Shown: positions 52,894 through 61,721 of the stretch, in pieces | Layout: each line of letters begins with the position of its first letter | How positions within the stretch are numbered: the first letter of the stretch is position 1 | Notes under the pieces: model-generated | The model's input: the letters and a program-made list of their open reading frames with translations, nothing else | Database searches by the model: none | Told to the model about the DNA's origin: nothing | Made by a program: the position numbers and the translations under genes | Assembly (NCBI RefSeq): GCF_014841125.1 | Contig: NZ_JACYTQ010000002.1 | Location: 558,001 to 622,000, forward strand | DNA from: Echinicola arenosa | GTDB taxonomy: Bacteria; Bacteroidota; Bacteroidia; Cytophagales; Cyclobacteriaceae | Length of the DNA stretch: 64,000 nucleotides | Reading direction: 5' to 3'

Positions 52894-54398
52894 GAATCCG
52901 TTTTTACCTCTTCAATATGCTGCAGGTCTTTATAGATTTCTAGGCTAAAAGTTTTGACAGTGTCTCCTCTATAAACAGCAAAGTAGGTTTCTTTCAAAAT
53001 CCTTTCTTTAAAACCCGCAATGATTTCTGGTCGGTCAGCCGTGCCCCACTGCAGATAAACTCCATCGTAACCTTGGTTTTCAAATTGCTCAATTCCTGGC
53101 CAAAGATCAAACTGGTTCTTTCTCCTCCCCAGATTGATTGTGAAAGTTTGGGGATTATCCTCCACATAGAAAGCCATTTCTGAGGCCAAATGATAACTAT
53201 CACTAAAGATAAATTGCTTGTCCAATGAAAGTGAGTCAATCAAAAAGTCAATCCTTTCTCCCATTTCCCTAAACCCTGCCAAACGTGCAAGCGGATCTTT
53301 ATCCGGCCGCAGGACTTTTTTGAAGCCGATGGCATCTAAAGGAGCAGGTTTCATGATCAATATCAACAAAACACCTGATATGCCTGTAGCATATGTTGCA
53401 TATTTTCTCCAGCCCGAACTGGCTAATTGCAACACATAGGACATTGCAATAGACAGGTTCACATAAGCAAAAGCAGGCCAATTAACTTCTACTCTTTTGG
53501 TGATAGAAATCAAAAAAAACAAACACCAAACACCTATGGCAGGTAGCATGATAAAAAGCACTTGCCGCTCTTTATGCTTAATCACTCTTCGAATGGACAT
53601 CACCAAAAAAGGAATGAAAAAAGCCGAAATAATCCCCAGCTGACCACCAGCATATTCAGAAACATATTTCATCGATTCCCCAAAATCAAAAGGTTTGCTT
53701 TCGCCTTCCACACCACCAAGTGTTCCCACATGCCTGAAAGTCACAAAATCATTTTGAAAATTCCAGACAATAATGGGAATGAAAGAAAGAGCAAAGACCA
53801 GGCAATAGACATAAAAACCTTTTTGCTTCAGCTGCTTGGCATCCACCAATAGTAGATACACAAAAATCAAAGGTATAGCCAAGACCATAGTGTTCTTTGA
53901 AAGCATGCCCATGGCACTGGCCAAACCTGCGTAAACCCAGTGGGAAGTCTTCCGCGTCTCTGTAGCCATCCAAAGCCAATAGAAGCTCAATGCCCAAAAG
54001 AAAAGCAAAGAAGAATCCGTTGTATGAAAGAATGAAGCTAAATGAAAATAAGGCATCACCACCAACATCAAAGCAGCCCAAAACCCAACCTGGGCAGATT
54101 TGAACATTTTCAAGCCAAGCTCAAAAACAATCCAGGCTGTTCCTGCAGAAAACAGTACCGCACTTAACCTGACAGCCACATCAGTGTTCCCAAAAATTCC
54201 TGTAAAAATGAAATTGTATACCGCGACCATTAATGGTTTTGAGTAATAATTCCAATCCAGATTTTGTCCCCACAGCCAATACTGAGTCTCTTCAGAAAAC
54301 AAACTCAAAGAAGTAGTAGCAGTAAAAAGAATCTTGAAAAATGTAATGATGCCCAATATAATGAGCAAATACGACCTGTATTGTTTCGTTTTGTCCAT
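52887..54398 (-). CDS. Glycosyltransferase family 39-type membrane protein, copy 2
   Basis: A 503-residue polytopic membrane protein. The first loop has FSEETQYWLWGQNLDWNYYS, then KPLMVAVYNFIFTGIFGNTD, similar to the ArnT-like DE/KPP motifs. Other features: MLVVMPYFHLASFFHTTDSS and ASAMGMLSKNTMVLAIPLI. The periplasmic tail has EMAFYVEDNPQTFTINLG. It is more diverged from copy 1 than expected for a recent duplicate, so probably a different sugar or acceptor. Start: ATG at 54398. Confidence 0.86.
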   Translation of the reverse strand: MDKTKQYRSYLLIILGIITFFKILFTATTSLSLFSEETQYWLWGQNLDWNYYSKPLMVAVYNFIFTGIFGNTDVAVRLSAVLFSAGTAWIVFELGLKMFKSAQVGFWAALMLVVMPYFHLASFFHTTDSSLLFFWALSFYWLWMATETRKTSHWVYAGLASAMGMLSKNTMVLAIPLIFVYLLLVDAKQLKQKGFYVYCLVFALSFIPIIVWNFQNDFVTFRHVGTLGGVEGESKPFDFGESMKYVSEYAGGQLGIISAFFIPFLVMSIRRVIKHKERQVLFIMLPAIGVWCLFFLISITKRVEVNWPAFAYVNLSIAMSYVLQLASSGWRKYATYATGISGVLLILIMKPAPLDAIGFKKVLRPDKDPLARLAGFREMGERIDFLIDSLSLDKQFIFSDSYHLASEMAFYVEDNPQTFTINLGRRKNQFDLWPGIEQFENQGYDGVYLQWGTADRPEIIAGFKERILKETYFAVYRGDTVKTFSLEIYKDLQHIEEVKTDSY

Positions 54399-54533
54399 AT
54401 TGCTATTTTTCAGAATCGGGTCAAATGGTAATATTAAACCCTACTTCCAATTGTGCTACAAAACTGCAAAAAAACAGACCAGAAAGCAGCAAAAAACTGT
54501 AATATTTAAGATTCATTGAGCTTTTATCACTAA

Positions 54534-55229
54534 TCACTTAGGTTCGGTGGAAGCTTGAACCTCTGGTTTCAAATGAGAAAGCGCCACTTTTTTCTTTGGT
54601 AACAATCCTCTTTTGAAATCCCTTCCCTTAAAATACTTCCTAACTATTACCCTCGCCAATAGGGCTGATCCCACTCCCAATATTGACCCTGCCATTACAT
54701 CCCCAATGAAATGCTGCATCAGATAAACCCTGCTAAAACCTACCGTCACTGCTATTAAAACCATTAACACTTGATAGCGATGTCGTTTAGGAAAAATCAT
54801 GGCCAGCATGGTGGTAAGAGCAAAAGCGGTAGCCGTATGGCCTGATGGAAAAGAGTGCCAATGGTGCATTGTCACTCCTGCCACTTGTACCAAATCAATA
54901 TCCTTAAAAAATGCTGCCGGCCGTGGTGCATTCAAAAAAACCAATTGTTTCAAAACAACACAAACTATCATATGAATAGCAGCATTGAACACACAAAGCA
55001 GTGCATACCCATATCTAAAAAGTAACAGGACCGGAAAAACAGCTAAAAAAACCAAACCATCTCCCAAGTAGGTAATATTAGAAAAGAACAAATCGGCCAA
55101 TAAAAAATGATGCCGATTAACAAAAAGCTCGTAATCCCCTTTGGGCGCATTCAGTAAAACAATCCCGCCTATTATTAGTGTAAAAAAATAAAAGAATATA
55201 TAAACCGATGGTATTGATTTCCTTTTCAT
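54534..55229 (-). CDS. PAP2-family membrane phosphatase
   Basis: A 231-residue six-helix protein with the three-part phosphatase signature: KQLVFLNAPRP, HSFPSGHTATAFAL and SRVYLMQHFIGD. Members dephosphorylate undecaprenyl diphosphate, phosphatidylglycerol phosphate or lipid A. The neighbouring polyprenyl-sugar enzymes make recycling of undecaprenyl diphosphate the best guess. All catalytic residues are intact. It lies 165 bases downstream of hpf, past a terminator, in the place where many relatives carry tRNA genes and tuf. Confidence 0.9.
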   Translation of the reverse strand: MKRKSIPSVYIFFYFFTLIIGGIVLLNAPKGDYELFVNRHHFLLADLFFSNITYLGDGLVFLAVFPVLLLFRYGYALLCVFNAAIHMIVCVVLKQLVFLNAPRPAAFFKDIDLVQVAGVTMHHWHSFPSGHTATAFALTTMLAMIFPKRHRYQVLMVLIAVTVGFSRVYLMQHFIGDVMAGSILGVGSALLARVIVRKYFKGRDFKRGLLPKKKVALSHLKPEVQASTEPK

Positions 55230-55337
55230 CTTCTTGATTTACTTCAAAGGTAAAAGGCTAAAATCAATTGGGAGTTAGGTAAAAATCATGGATTGATTAA
55301 CAAATAAAACAAGCTTAAATGACTGGTTACCAAAAAA

Positions 55338-55365
55338 CAAACCCCACTCACTTGAGTAGGGTTTG
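55338..55365 (-). terminator. Rho-independent terminator of the rpsU-xerC-hpf operon
   Basis: Twelve-base stem (55338-55349 with 55354-55365). The one imperfect pair is a G-U wobble only in minus-strand RNA, and a T-run follows on that strand, so it works for hpf. Confidence 0.85.
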
Positions 55366-55394
55366 TCATTGCATTATTAAATTGGGTTATATTG

Positions 55395-55700
55395 TCATTG
55401 TCGTGCTAAAACTAACTTCTCTTTGAATTTTTTGATCTGTCTTCTCAAACCTTCAATCGCTTCATCAGCAGCTCCCTCGAAAGAATCCGTTTGATGCTTT
55501 GCAAAAAACTGCTTACCCGGTACATTCAATTTGATTTCAACGATCTTGTTCTCGTTTTTCTCGTTTTTGTCAAGTCTCATAAATACTTCCCCGTCGATAA
55601 TGCGATCATAATAAGTATCCAGCTTATCAGCTTTTTTCTGGATAAAATCAATCAGTTTTTGATCGGCGTCGAAATGGATTGAATGCATTTGTAATTTCAT
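55395..55700 (-). CDS. hpf: Ribosome hibernation-promoting factor (short form)
   Basis: A 101-residue short HPF/YfiA-type protein that binds the decoding centre of idle ribosomes. The fold shows IHFDADQKLIDFIQKKADKL, YYDRIIDGEVFMRLDK, KIVEIKLNVPGKQFFAKH and the basic helix AIEGLRRQIKKFKEK. It lacks the C-terminal dimerisation domain of long HPF. It is 31 bases after xerC on the same strand; the operon order rpsU-xerC-hpf is typical of the phylum. Confidence 0.95.
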   Translation of the reverse strand: MKLQMHSIHFDADQKLIDFIQKKADKLDTYYDRIIDGEVFMRLDKNEKNENKIVEIKLNVPGKQFFAKHQTDSFEGAADEAIEGLRRQIKKFKEKLVLARQ

Positions 55701-55731
55701 AATTTTAACAGTTTAAAAGTTAAACTTTTAT

Positions 55732-56616
55732 TTAAGCTTTAGGATGTGCTTGATCAAACACAGCCTTCAGTTTTTCCATTGAATTGTGGGTGTACACCTG
55801 TGTGGCAGCAAGATTGGCATGGCCCAAAAGATCCTTTACAGCATTTAGATCGGCTCCCTTATTGAGCAGATGAGTCGCAAAAGTATGTCTCAGAAGGTGA
55901 GGGCTACGCTTGGACGTCTGCGCAAAAAGGTCTAAATATTTCCTCACTATCCTGTAAATCTTCATAGGGTAAGCTTGCTTTCTAGAATTATTAACGATAA
56001 AATAATCACTCTCGTTTACATTTGAAAATGTTTCTTCAAATACTTTCCTGTACGAAATAATATTCTTTCCTAACACGACTGTAAGAGGGATTATTCGTTC
56101 TTTCTTGCGCTTCCCGTACACTTTTACCGTTTGCCCTTGAAGATCAATATCTTGCCATTTGATCGCCAATAACTCAGCTAATCTGACTCCTGTTAGGTAA
56201 AGGAATTCCATCACCATCTTATCACGCTGACCATCAAAGTCTTGCCCATAATCAATCTCATTGAGAATTTTCTCCATGGAGGTTTCCTGCACAAATTCCG
56301 GTAATTTTTTTGGCGTTTTGAGCGCTTTTAATTTATAGGTAGGATCCTTGCTGATTTCTCCTGAGCGGAGTAAAAATTTATAAAAAGACCTTAAAGTGGC
56401 CATTTTTCTATTGACAGTGGTGGCAGAAAGCCCTCCCTCCACTAAATCTACTATCCAGGCCCTGATCTCTCCATGACCAGCAGATTCCAAATTCTCCATC
56501 CCAAAGGATAGTTTTAAAAATTCCTGGAACTGCTCCAGGTCCTTCTGGTAGGCCAGAACCGTGTGCGCACTGGCTCTCTTCTCGTGCTCTAGATAGTTTA
56601 TAAATGAAAAAAGCAT
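55732..56616 (-). CDS. xerC: Tyrosine recombinase XerC
   Basis: A 294-residue site-specific recombinase that resolves chromosome dimers, counted from the ATG at 56616 (MLFSFINYLEHEKRASAHTV); an ATG at 56646 would add 10 residues. The N-terminal SAM-like core-binding domain is residues 1-85. Catalytic residues are all present: Arg 145 (TGVRLAELL), Lys 169, His 240 and Arg 243 (HLLRHTFATHLL), His 266 (DLLGHANLA), Tyr 275 (TQVYTHNS). Its role as XerC rather than XerD is based on its place between rpsU and hpf. It is unrelated in origin to the dead recombinase at 4941-5186. Confidence 0.94.
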   Translation of the reverse strand: MLFSFINYLEHEKRASAHTVLAYQKDLEQFQEFLKLSFGMENLESAGHGEIRAWIVDLVEGGLSATTVNRKMATLRSFYKFLLRSGEISKDPTYKLKALKTPKKLPEFVQETSMEKILNEIDYGQDFDGQRDKMVMEFLYLTGVRLAELLAIKWQDIDLQGQTVKVYGKRKKERIIPLTVVLGKNIISYRKVFEETFSNVNESDYFIVNNSRKQAYPMKIYRIVRKYLDLFAQTSKRSPHLLRHTFATHLLNKGADLNAVKDLLGHANLAATQVYTHNSMEKLKAVFDQAHPKA

Positions 56617-56671
56617 ATCAGTGTATTGAAACACCAATATGCTCATTTATTTCTGAGAAAGGAAATATTAA

Positions 56672-56866
56672 TTATTTACTTTCTTCGTCCTGCATTCTTT
56701 GCTTGTAGGCGGCTTTGATTACCTCTGTTCTTCTTTTCACAGATGGTTTCTCGAAATGTTGACGAGATCTCAATTCACGGATTGCTCCAGTTCTATCAAA
56801 CTTCTTTTTGAAACGCTTAAGCGCTTTTTCGATAGATTCGTTCTCTTTTACGTTTACTACGATCAT
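56672..56866 (-). CDS. rpsU: Small ribosomal subunit protein bS21
   Basis: A 64-residue basic ribosomal protein. The ATG at 56866 gives the family N-terminus MIVVNVKENESIEKALKRF; a longer frame up to 56920 runs through the promoter and leader. RFKKKFDRTGAIRELRSRQ and KPSVKRRTEVIKAA follow. In Bacteroidota bS21 helps hide the anti-Shine-Dalgarno end of 16S rRNA. Its gene here has a strong Shine-Dalgarno, which most genes in the window lack. First gene of rpsU-xerC-hpf. Confidence 0.96.
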   Translation of the reverse strand: MIVVNVKENESIEKALKRFKKKFDRTGAIRELRSRQHFEKPSVKRRTEVIKAAYKQRMQDEESK

Positions 56867-56873
56867 AATTTTA

Positions 56874-56882
56874 CACCCCCTT
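56874..56882 (-). promoter_or_regulatory. Extended Shine-Dalgarno of rpsU
   Basis: On the minus strand AAGGGGGTG stands 7 bases before the rpsU ATG. It can form nine consecutive pairs (one of them G-U) with the CACCUCCUU end of 16S rRNA. This is exceptional in a phylum where anti-Shine-Dalgarno pairing is normally blocked by the ribosome itself. Confidence 0.85.
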
Positions 56883-56890
56883 TCGTGCTG

Positions 56891-56920
56891 CAAATGTAGA
56901 AAGATAGTTTCGTAAAACAA
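56891..56920 (-). promoter_or_regulatory. Consensus promoter of rpsU
   Basis: On the minus strand TTG (56920-56918), exactly 19 bases, TACATTTG (56898-56891). Perfect match to TTG-N19-TAnnTTTG; the predicted leader is only about 20 bases and consists largely of the Shine-Dalgarno region. Confidence 0.85.
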
Positions 56921-56978
56921 AATATTCTTCCAAATCAGGCTTTTAGGGCTTCAATTTTTTGAATGGGCCGTCAGCATT

Positions 56979-58121
56979 TTACTTCAAAATCTCTCTGGAG
57001 ATAACCAACTTTTGGATTTCAGAAGTTCCTTCTCCAATGGTACACAATTTGGCATCCCTATAATATTTCTCCACCGGATAGTCTTTAGTAAAACCATAAC
57101 CTCCAAAAATTTGCACCGCTTCATTGGCCAGCTCCACCGCCACTTCAGAAGCATAGTACTTGGCCTTTGCACTAGCCAGGGTAACAAACTCTCCCCGATT
57201 CTTTAAGTCTGCGGCTTTAAAGGTTAAAAGCTTTGCAGCTTCTAGCTTAGTCGCCATGTCTGCCAATTTAAATGAAATTCCCTGATAGGAACTGATAGGA
57301 TTATTGAACTGGTGACGCTCTTTGGCATATTGTATAGCTGCTTCCAAGGCGCCTTCAGCAATGCCCAAAGACAAAGCCGCGATCGAAATCCTCCCTCCAT
57401 CTAAAACCTTCATGGACTGGATAAACCCTTCTCCCACATCCCCCAAAACTTGGGTTTTGTGCACCTTGCAATCCTCAAAAACCAACTCTGCCGTCTCTGA
57501 GGTTCTCATTCCCAGCTTATCCTCCTTTCTTCCTCCTTTAAATCCATCCATGCCCTTTTCCAGTACAAAAGCAGTCATCCCATGTTTATCTCCCTTTTCA
57601 CCAGTTCTGGCAATCACCACGGCCACATCTCCAGAAACTCCATGCGTAATGAAATTTTTAGCACCGTTAAGGACAAAGTAATCCCCATCCATTACGGCTG
57701 TTGTCTTCATATTGGCAGCATCTGAACCGGTATTGGGCTCAGTCAAACCCCATGCTCCCAAATACTCACAGGAAGCCAACTTGGGCAAATACTTTTGCTT
57801 TTGTTCCTCATTGCCAAAAAGCATAATGTGCCCAGAGCAAAGTGAATTGTGGGCCGCCATAGAAAGTCCAATCCCTGGATCCAACTTGGCCAATTCTAAA
57901 ATAGCTGTCACATACTCATTGTAACTGAAGCCACTTCCTCCATAGGCTTCGGGGATCAACACTCCCATCAAACCCAGTTCACCTAGCTGCTTAAAAAGTG
58001 GTAAAGGAAAAATCTGCGCATCATCCCATTCTTTTCGTTTGGGGGTAATTTCCTTAGCACCAAAGTCTCTAATCATTTGAGCGATCATCCTTTGGTTTTC
58101 ATTCAAATCAAAGTTCATCAT
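56979..58121 (-). CDS. Acyl-CoA dehydrogenase
   Basis: A 380-residue FAD enzyme that oxidises acyl-CoA to enoyl-CoA, passing electrons to ETF. N-terminal helical domain (ALDLNENQ-type start [20 protein letters not shown]) and the FAD/substrate signature [19 protein letters not shown]. The second signature is [20 protein letters not shown]. The catalytic Glu is probably in [12 protein letters not shown]. The chain-length class cannot be fixed; the short-chain (butyryl-CoA) group is likely from length and motifs. Two ATGs (58121, 58118) leave a one-codon uncertainty. Divergent from galE. Confidence 0.93.
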   Translation of the reverse strand: MMNFDLNENQRMIAQMIRDFGAKEITPKRKEWDDAQIFPLPLFKQLGELGLMGVLIPEAYGGSGFSYNEYVTAILELAKLDPGIGLSMAAHNSLCSGHIMLFGNEEQKQKYLPKLASCEYLGAWGLTEPNTGSDAANMKTTAVMDGDYFVLNGAKNFITHGVSGDVAVVIARTGEKGDKHGMTAFVLEKGMDGFKGGRKEDKLGMRTSETAELVFEDCKVHKTQVLGDVGEGFIQSMKVLDGGRISIAALSLGIAEGALEAAIQYAKERHQFNNPISSYQGISFKLADMATKLEAAKLLTFKAADLKNRGEFVTLASAKAKYYASEVAVELANEAVQIFGGYGFTKDYPVEKYYRDAKLCTIGEGTSEIQKLVISREILK

Positions 58122-58276
58122 GTTTCTGCTATTTTCTGGGTTATATTCCTGATGGTCAAAAAAATCTTAAATGATCTTCCTATCAACCTGTTCTACCTAA
58201 GGTATTAACTTCCAAGCAAAAAATTAGTTTTACCGATTAAAAAGCAATAAAAATTTTAACACATACCTGATTGCTT

Positions 58277-58284
58277 TATATTTG
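58277..58284 (+). promoter_or_regulatory. Promoter -7 box of galE
   Basis: TATATTTG matches TAnnTTTG, 51 bases before the chosen galE ATG; TTT replaces TTG at the -33 position. Confidence 0.55.
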
Positions 58285-58335
58285 CTCAGACATCAAAAAA
58301 GCCAACCCATTAACCCTGGTAAAGACAAAATATTC

Positions 58336-59349
58336 ATGCAACAAATTTTAATTACAGGAGGAGCAGGTTATATAGGATCCCACACTGCCGTAGCACTGGT
58401 TAACGCCGGTTTTGAACCGATTATCATCGACAACTTTTCAAATTCCAACAAGAAGGTCCTCGATGGGCTGGAAAAAATCCTTAACCAATCCATCAAATGC
58501 TATGAAGGAGATTGTAATGACCGTGAATTGATGCGTCAAATTTTCAGTGAAAACAATCTATCTGGCGTCATTCACTTTGCTGCCTCCAAAGCGGTAGGAG
58601 AGAGCACGCAAATTCCTTTAAAGTACTACAGCAATAACATCAATTCGCTGATCATTTTACTGGAAACCATGAAGGAGTTTAAAGTCAAAGACATCGTATT
58701 CTCTTCCTCATGCACTGTCTATGGACAGCCTGATGAACTGCCTGTAAAAGAGTCTACTCCTCGTAAAGACGCAGAAAGCCCTTATGGCAACACCAAAAAA
58801 ATCTGCGAAGACATCCTGATAGACCATGTAAAAAGCGGTGCGAAAGCCAGGGTAGTGGCCTTGCGCTATTTCAATCCGATCGGCGCACACCCTTCTTCTC
58901 TTATTGGAGAATTGCCCCTTGGAGTTCCTGCCAATCTGATTCCTTTCGTCACCCAGACAGGTGCAGGCATTAGAGAAAAAATCACGGTTTTTGGAGATGA
59001 TTACGACACACTCGATGGCACCTGTGTCAGAGATTACATCCATGTCATGGATCTTGCTGATGCTCATGTCAAATCTATCCAATTTCTAGCAGATAAACAG
59101 GACAGCTTTTTTGATCTTTTCAATGTGGGCACGGGAAATGGAAATACCGTGATGGAAGTGATCAAAGCTTTTGAGAAAGTAAGCGGAGCACCTCTAAACT
59201 ATGAGATTGGGCCAAGGAGATCTGGAGACATTGAAAAAGTATGGGCCAATACTGACAAAGTCAGCAAAGTATTGGGCTGGATTCCTCAATACAACTTGGA
59301 AGATGCCTTAAAAGATGCCTGGAACTGGCAAGTTAGCTTGGAAAAATAA
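58336..59349 (+). CDS. galE: UDP-glucose 4-epimerase
   Basis: A 337-residue NAD-dependent enzyme interconverting UDP-glucose and UDP-galactose. The ATG at 58336 begins MQQILITGGAGYIGSHTAVA; an in-frame TTG at 58282 overlaps the promoter box and is rejected. NAD loop GGAGYIGS; catalytic Ser in FSSSCTVYG; Tyr and Lys in SPYGNTKKICEDIL; substrate part YNLEDALKDAW. Length is normal. Supplies UDP-galactose for surface glycans and is followed by a strong terminator. Confidence 0.95.
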   Translation: MQQILITGGAGYIGSHTAVALVNAGFEPIIIDNFSNSNKKVLDGLEKILNQSIKCYEGDCNDRELMRQIFSENNLSGVIHFAASKAVGESTQIPLKYYSNNINSLIILLETMKEFKVKDIVFSSSCTVYGQPDELPVKESTPRKDAESPYGNTKKICEDILIDHVKSGAKARVVALRYFNPIGAHPSSLIGELPLGVPANLIPFVTQTGAGIREKITVFGDDYDTLDGTCVRDYIHVMDLADAHVKSIQFLADKQDSFFDLFNVGTGNGNTVMEVIKAFEKVSGAPLNYEIGPRRSGDIEKVWANTDKVSKVLGWIPQYNLEDALKDAWNWQVSLEK

Positions 59350-59470
59350 TCCTAAACCTTCTAATCCTGTTAGCAGATAGTACAGGACGGTTTTTAATAT
59401 TGATATCACTAAGTTTATCCTATAATTAATTTTAAAAGTTTTAAAATTTTAATTAGGGGTTTATTAATCG

Positions 59471-59501
59471 AAAACCATTTGCTTCCTAAGCAAATGGTTT
59501 T
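59471..59501 (+). terminator. Rho-independent terminator of galE
   Basis: A perfect 14-base stem (59471-59484 with 59488-59501), loop CCT, then a T-rich tail. It lies 122 bases after the stop. The rest of the gap up to 59645 is AT-rich and empty. Confidence 0.85.
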
Positions 59502-59645
59502 TATTTTTTAAATGTCTAAATCATCAAACAACTCAATCTTCACCTTTATACAAACCACTTATTATCAATACTTAAATCAAATAAACAGGCAACTTTTTAT
59601 ATATTAGCTATCAACACGCAAACCGCAACATCATACATTTAAGGC

Positions 59646-60281
59646 ATGGAAACACTTTTTAACTTTTTGCTAGGCCTTCACATTGCTGGAGGCGCAGCTG
59701 GATTAATTTCCGGAACCATCAATATGATCAGAAAAAAAGGTGATATCAGGCACAAGAAGACTGGAAAAATCTTTTTTAGGACCATGCTGCTTGCTGGATT
59801 GACTGCTTTGGTTTTGGCCAGTATCCACCCGAATCAGTTCCTCTTTACCATCGGAATTTTCACCTTGTACATGTTGGGTTCAGGATACCGCTACCTATAC
59901 CTGAGGGCGCAGCAACCCCAAGCAAATTGGATAGATTGGAGCCTATCGATCTTTATGATTGTATTTGGGTTATTATTCTTTGCTCAAGGGGTACAAAACC
60001 TATTGCATAATAATTATTTTGGGATTGCCTTGTTTGTTTTTGGAGGTATTGGACTTTCCATGTCCATGAATGACATCCGTTTCTACCGTGGCAAAGTCAG
60101 GAGTAAAAACTTCTGGTTGAGAGGGCATATCGCAAGAATGTGCGGAACGTATATTGCCAGTCTAACCGCATTTTTAGTGGTCAACATCCATTTTCTCCCC
60201 GCCTTGCTGATTTGGCTACTTCCCACGGTGATTATTACTCCATTGATCGTAAAATGGAGTAGAAAGTACGAAAAAGCCTGA
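59646..60281 (+). CDS. DUF2306-like integral membrane protein
   Basis: A 211-residue protein with about seven hydrophobic segments. Conserved-looking histidines sit at helix ends: LLGLHIAGGAAGLISGTIN, DIRHKKTGKIFFRTM and WLRGHIARMCGTYIAS, a pattern of DUF2306-like proteins, which may bind heme or metal. The function is unknown. Its stop codon abuts the stop of the convergent winged-helix regulator (60281/60282). No signal for cotranscription with galE, which ends in a terminator. Confidence 0.82.
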   Translation: METLFNFLLGLHIAGGAAGLISGTINMIRKKGDIRHKKTGKIFFRTMLLAGLTALVLASIHPNQFLFTIGIFTLYMLGSGYRYLYLRAQQPQANWIDWSLSIFMIVFGLLFFAQGVQNLLHNNYFGIALFVFGGIGLSMSMNDIRFYRGKVRSKNFWLRGHIARMCGTYIASLTAFLVVNIHFLPALLIWLLPTVIITPLIVKWSRKYEKA

Positions 60282-60581
60282 TTATTTCCCTTCCTTGTTC
60301 ACTTGGATATAGTCTTCTAAAGCTTTCACATAGGTCTCAAAAGCCTGCTTTCCCTCCTTGGTGAGTGCACAAGTGGTCAATGGAAAATTCTCTCGGAAAG
60401 ATTTCTCCACTGCCACATAGCCAGCTGCTTTAAGTTTGGTAATCTGTACAGAAAGGTTCCCTGCAGTCGCCCCTGTTTTTTCTTTGATATAAGTAAATTC
60501 CGCTTCCTCCACGCTCATCAGTAAAGATACTATCGCCAATCTTAACTGGCTATGGAGTACCGGATCGAGTGCTTTAAACAT
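60282..60581 (-). CDS. Winged-helix transcriptional regulator
   Basis: A 99-residue DNA-binding protein of the winged-helix MarR/ArsR-like type: HSQLRLAIVSLLMSVEEAEF, recognition part TGATAGNLSVQITKLKAAGY, wing VEKSFRENFPLTTCALTKEG. No metal-binding Cys pair as in classical ArsR. It overlaps the upstream membrane-protein gene by 8 bases and is the third gene of a small operon that starts at 61677. This layout often means autoregulation. A palindrome upstream of the operon (61722-61736) is a candidate operator. Confidence 0.88.
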   Translation of the reverse strand: MFKALDPVLHSQLRLAIVSLLMSVEEAEFTYIKEKTGATAGNLSVQITKLKAAGYVAVEKSFRENFPLTTCALTKEGKQAFETYVKALEDYIQVNKEGK

Positions 60582-61161
60582 CCGCTAAAGTTGGTTTAGG
60601 CTTCATCAAATGAGCCGGAATAATATAACTGACCACCACAGCCAGCATTAATAGTAACAGTTGGTATTGGAAAGGCTGGTAAAAGGCCCAAAAGCCACAC
60701 AAGGTACTCCCAATTCCGCCCCAAATCAATGCTTTGTAGCGCAAGGTCATTCCTGTGGCATAGCACGCTGTACCATACAGGATCATAAAAAACGGATATA
60801 CTGCATGCCAACCAATCTCAAACGCCCCAAAAAGCAATACAATAATTGCCATGCCCATGCCTCCCCAAATTCCAGCCATTACCCTACCCATATAAGTTTT
60901 TACCATGGCTTGCTTCTTCCTTTTGCCCAGGTATAGAAAGTGCACCACTGCCCCAAACGCCATCACCGTCCAGACCATGTAGGCTTGCGGCATCTCTAAA
61001 ACGAAGGCCATCAAATAATGAGCAGCCGCTACTCCCAAGGTCAGATAGCCCCACATAAAATAGAGGAAACGGTCTTGGTAAATACTGTATCGCGTCGACT
61101 CCACCATGGAGCGAATCAAGTGGATACTATCACGCTCATCCCAATTTTTATCAGTTTCCAT
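60574..61161 (-). CDS. Integral membrane protein of the regulator operon
   Basis: A 195-residue protein with a short polar N-terminus (METDKNWDERDSIHLIRSMV) and six hydrophobic segments, e.g. GGMGMAIIVLLFGAFEIGW and FQYQLLLLMLAVVVSYII. I do not recognise a named family; similar proteins are commonly paired with a small winged-helix regulator in Bacteroidota, so it may work as sensor or transporter partner. It lies 6 bases after the DUF1579-like gene and overlaps the regulator gene by 8 bases. Confidence 0.8.
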   Translation of the reverse strand: METDKNWDERDSIHLIRSMVESTRYSIYQDRFLYFMWGYLTLGVAAAHYLMAFVLEMPQAYMVWTVMAFGAVVHFLYLGKRKKQAMVKTYMGRVMAGIWGGMGMAIIVLLFGAFEIGWHAVYPFFMILYGTACYATGMTLRYKALIWGGIGSTLCGFWAFYQPFQYQLLLLMLAVVVSYIIPAHLMKPKPTLADV

Positions 61162-61167
61162 CTTTTA

Positions 61168-61677
61168 TTATTTTTTATCCAAGGTCATTTCAAAACTCGG
61201 GTACCACTTTTCTCCATTGGGAGAGTATTGGCCTACTTCGTGCCACTGCCCTTGATCATTGAGAGAAATTTCATATTTAATCTTCCCACCCTGCGGTATG
61301 TCAAAACCCCATTCAAAATGATCCTGCCCCAATTCTTTAAGATAGGCATCTGTACTTTGGCCATTGGCACGCCACGCTTTCATCTCATATCCCTCCTTCC
61401 ATTCATTATAAGTAATGACAGCGACAGCATTAAAGGCCAAACTATCCCCTTGGTATCCTTTCCCTTCAATAAAAAGCATCTTACCTCCTAGCTTGTAGGA
61501 GACATCTTCATGCTGATCAAGGTTCATCTGCTGTCCAGGCCCCTGCATGGCCATGGCCTTACCTTCCCACTTCCCTTCCAAAAAAGCCAATTTCTTCATG
61601 GCTTCATCAGCCTTTTCCTGTGCCATCACCCCAAAGGATGCCATCAGTAAAACAGTCAAACACAATATTTTTTTCAT
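61168..61677 (-). CDS. Secreted DUF1579-like (lipocalin-type) protein
   Basis: A 169-residue exported protein (signal MKKILCLTVLLMASFGVMAQ). The mature part looks like a lipocalin/heme-binding beta barrel: LAFLEGKWEGKAMAMQGPGQ, DVSYKLGGKMLFIEGKGYQG, YNEWKEGYEMKAWRANGQ. Similar proteins are annotated DUF1579 or heme-binding barrel; the ligand is unknown. First gene of the operon with the membrane protein and the winged-helix regulator. Confidence 0.83.
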   Translation of the reverse strand: MKKILCLTVLLMASFGVMAQEKADEAMKKLAFLEGKWEGKAMAMQGPGQQMNLDQHEDVSYKLGGKMLFIEGKGYQGDSLAFNAVAVITYNEWKEGYEMKAWRANGQSTDAYLKELGQDHFEWGFDIPQGGKIKYEISLNDQGQWHEVGQYSPNGEKWYPSFEMTLDKK

Positions 61678-61721
61678 ATCTGTTTTTTTTTTAAAGTTAA
61701 ATATATCTCCAATATAAAGTA

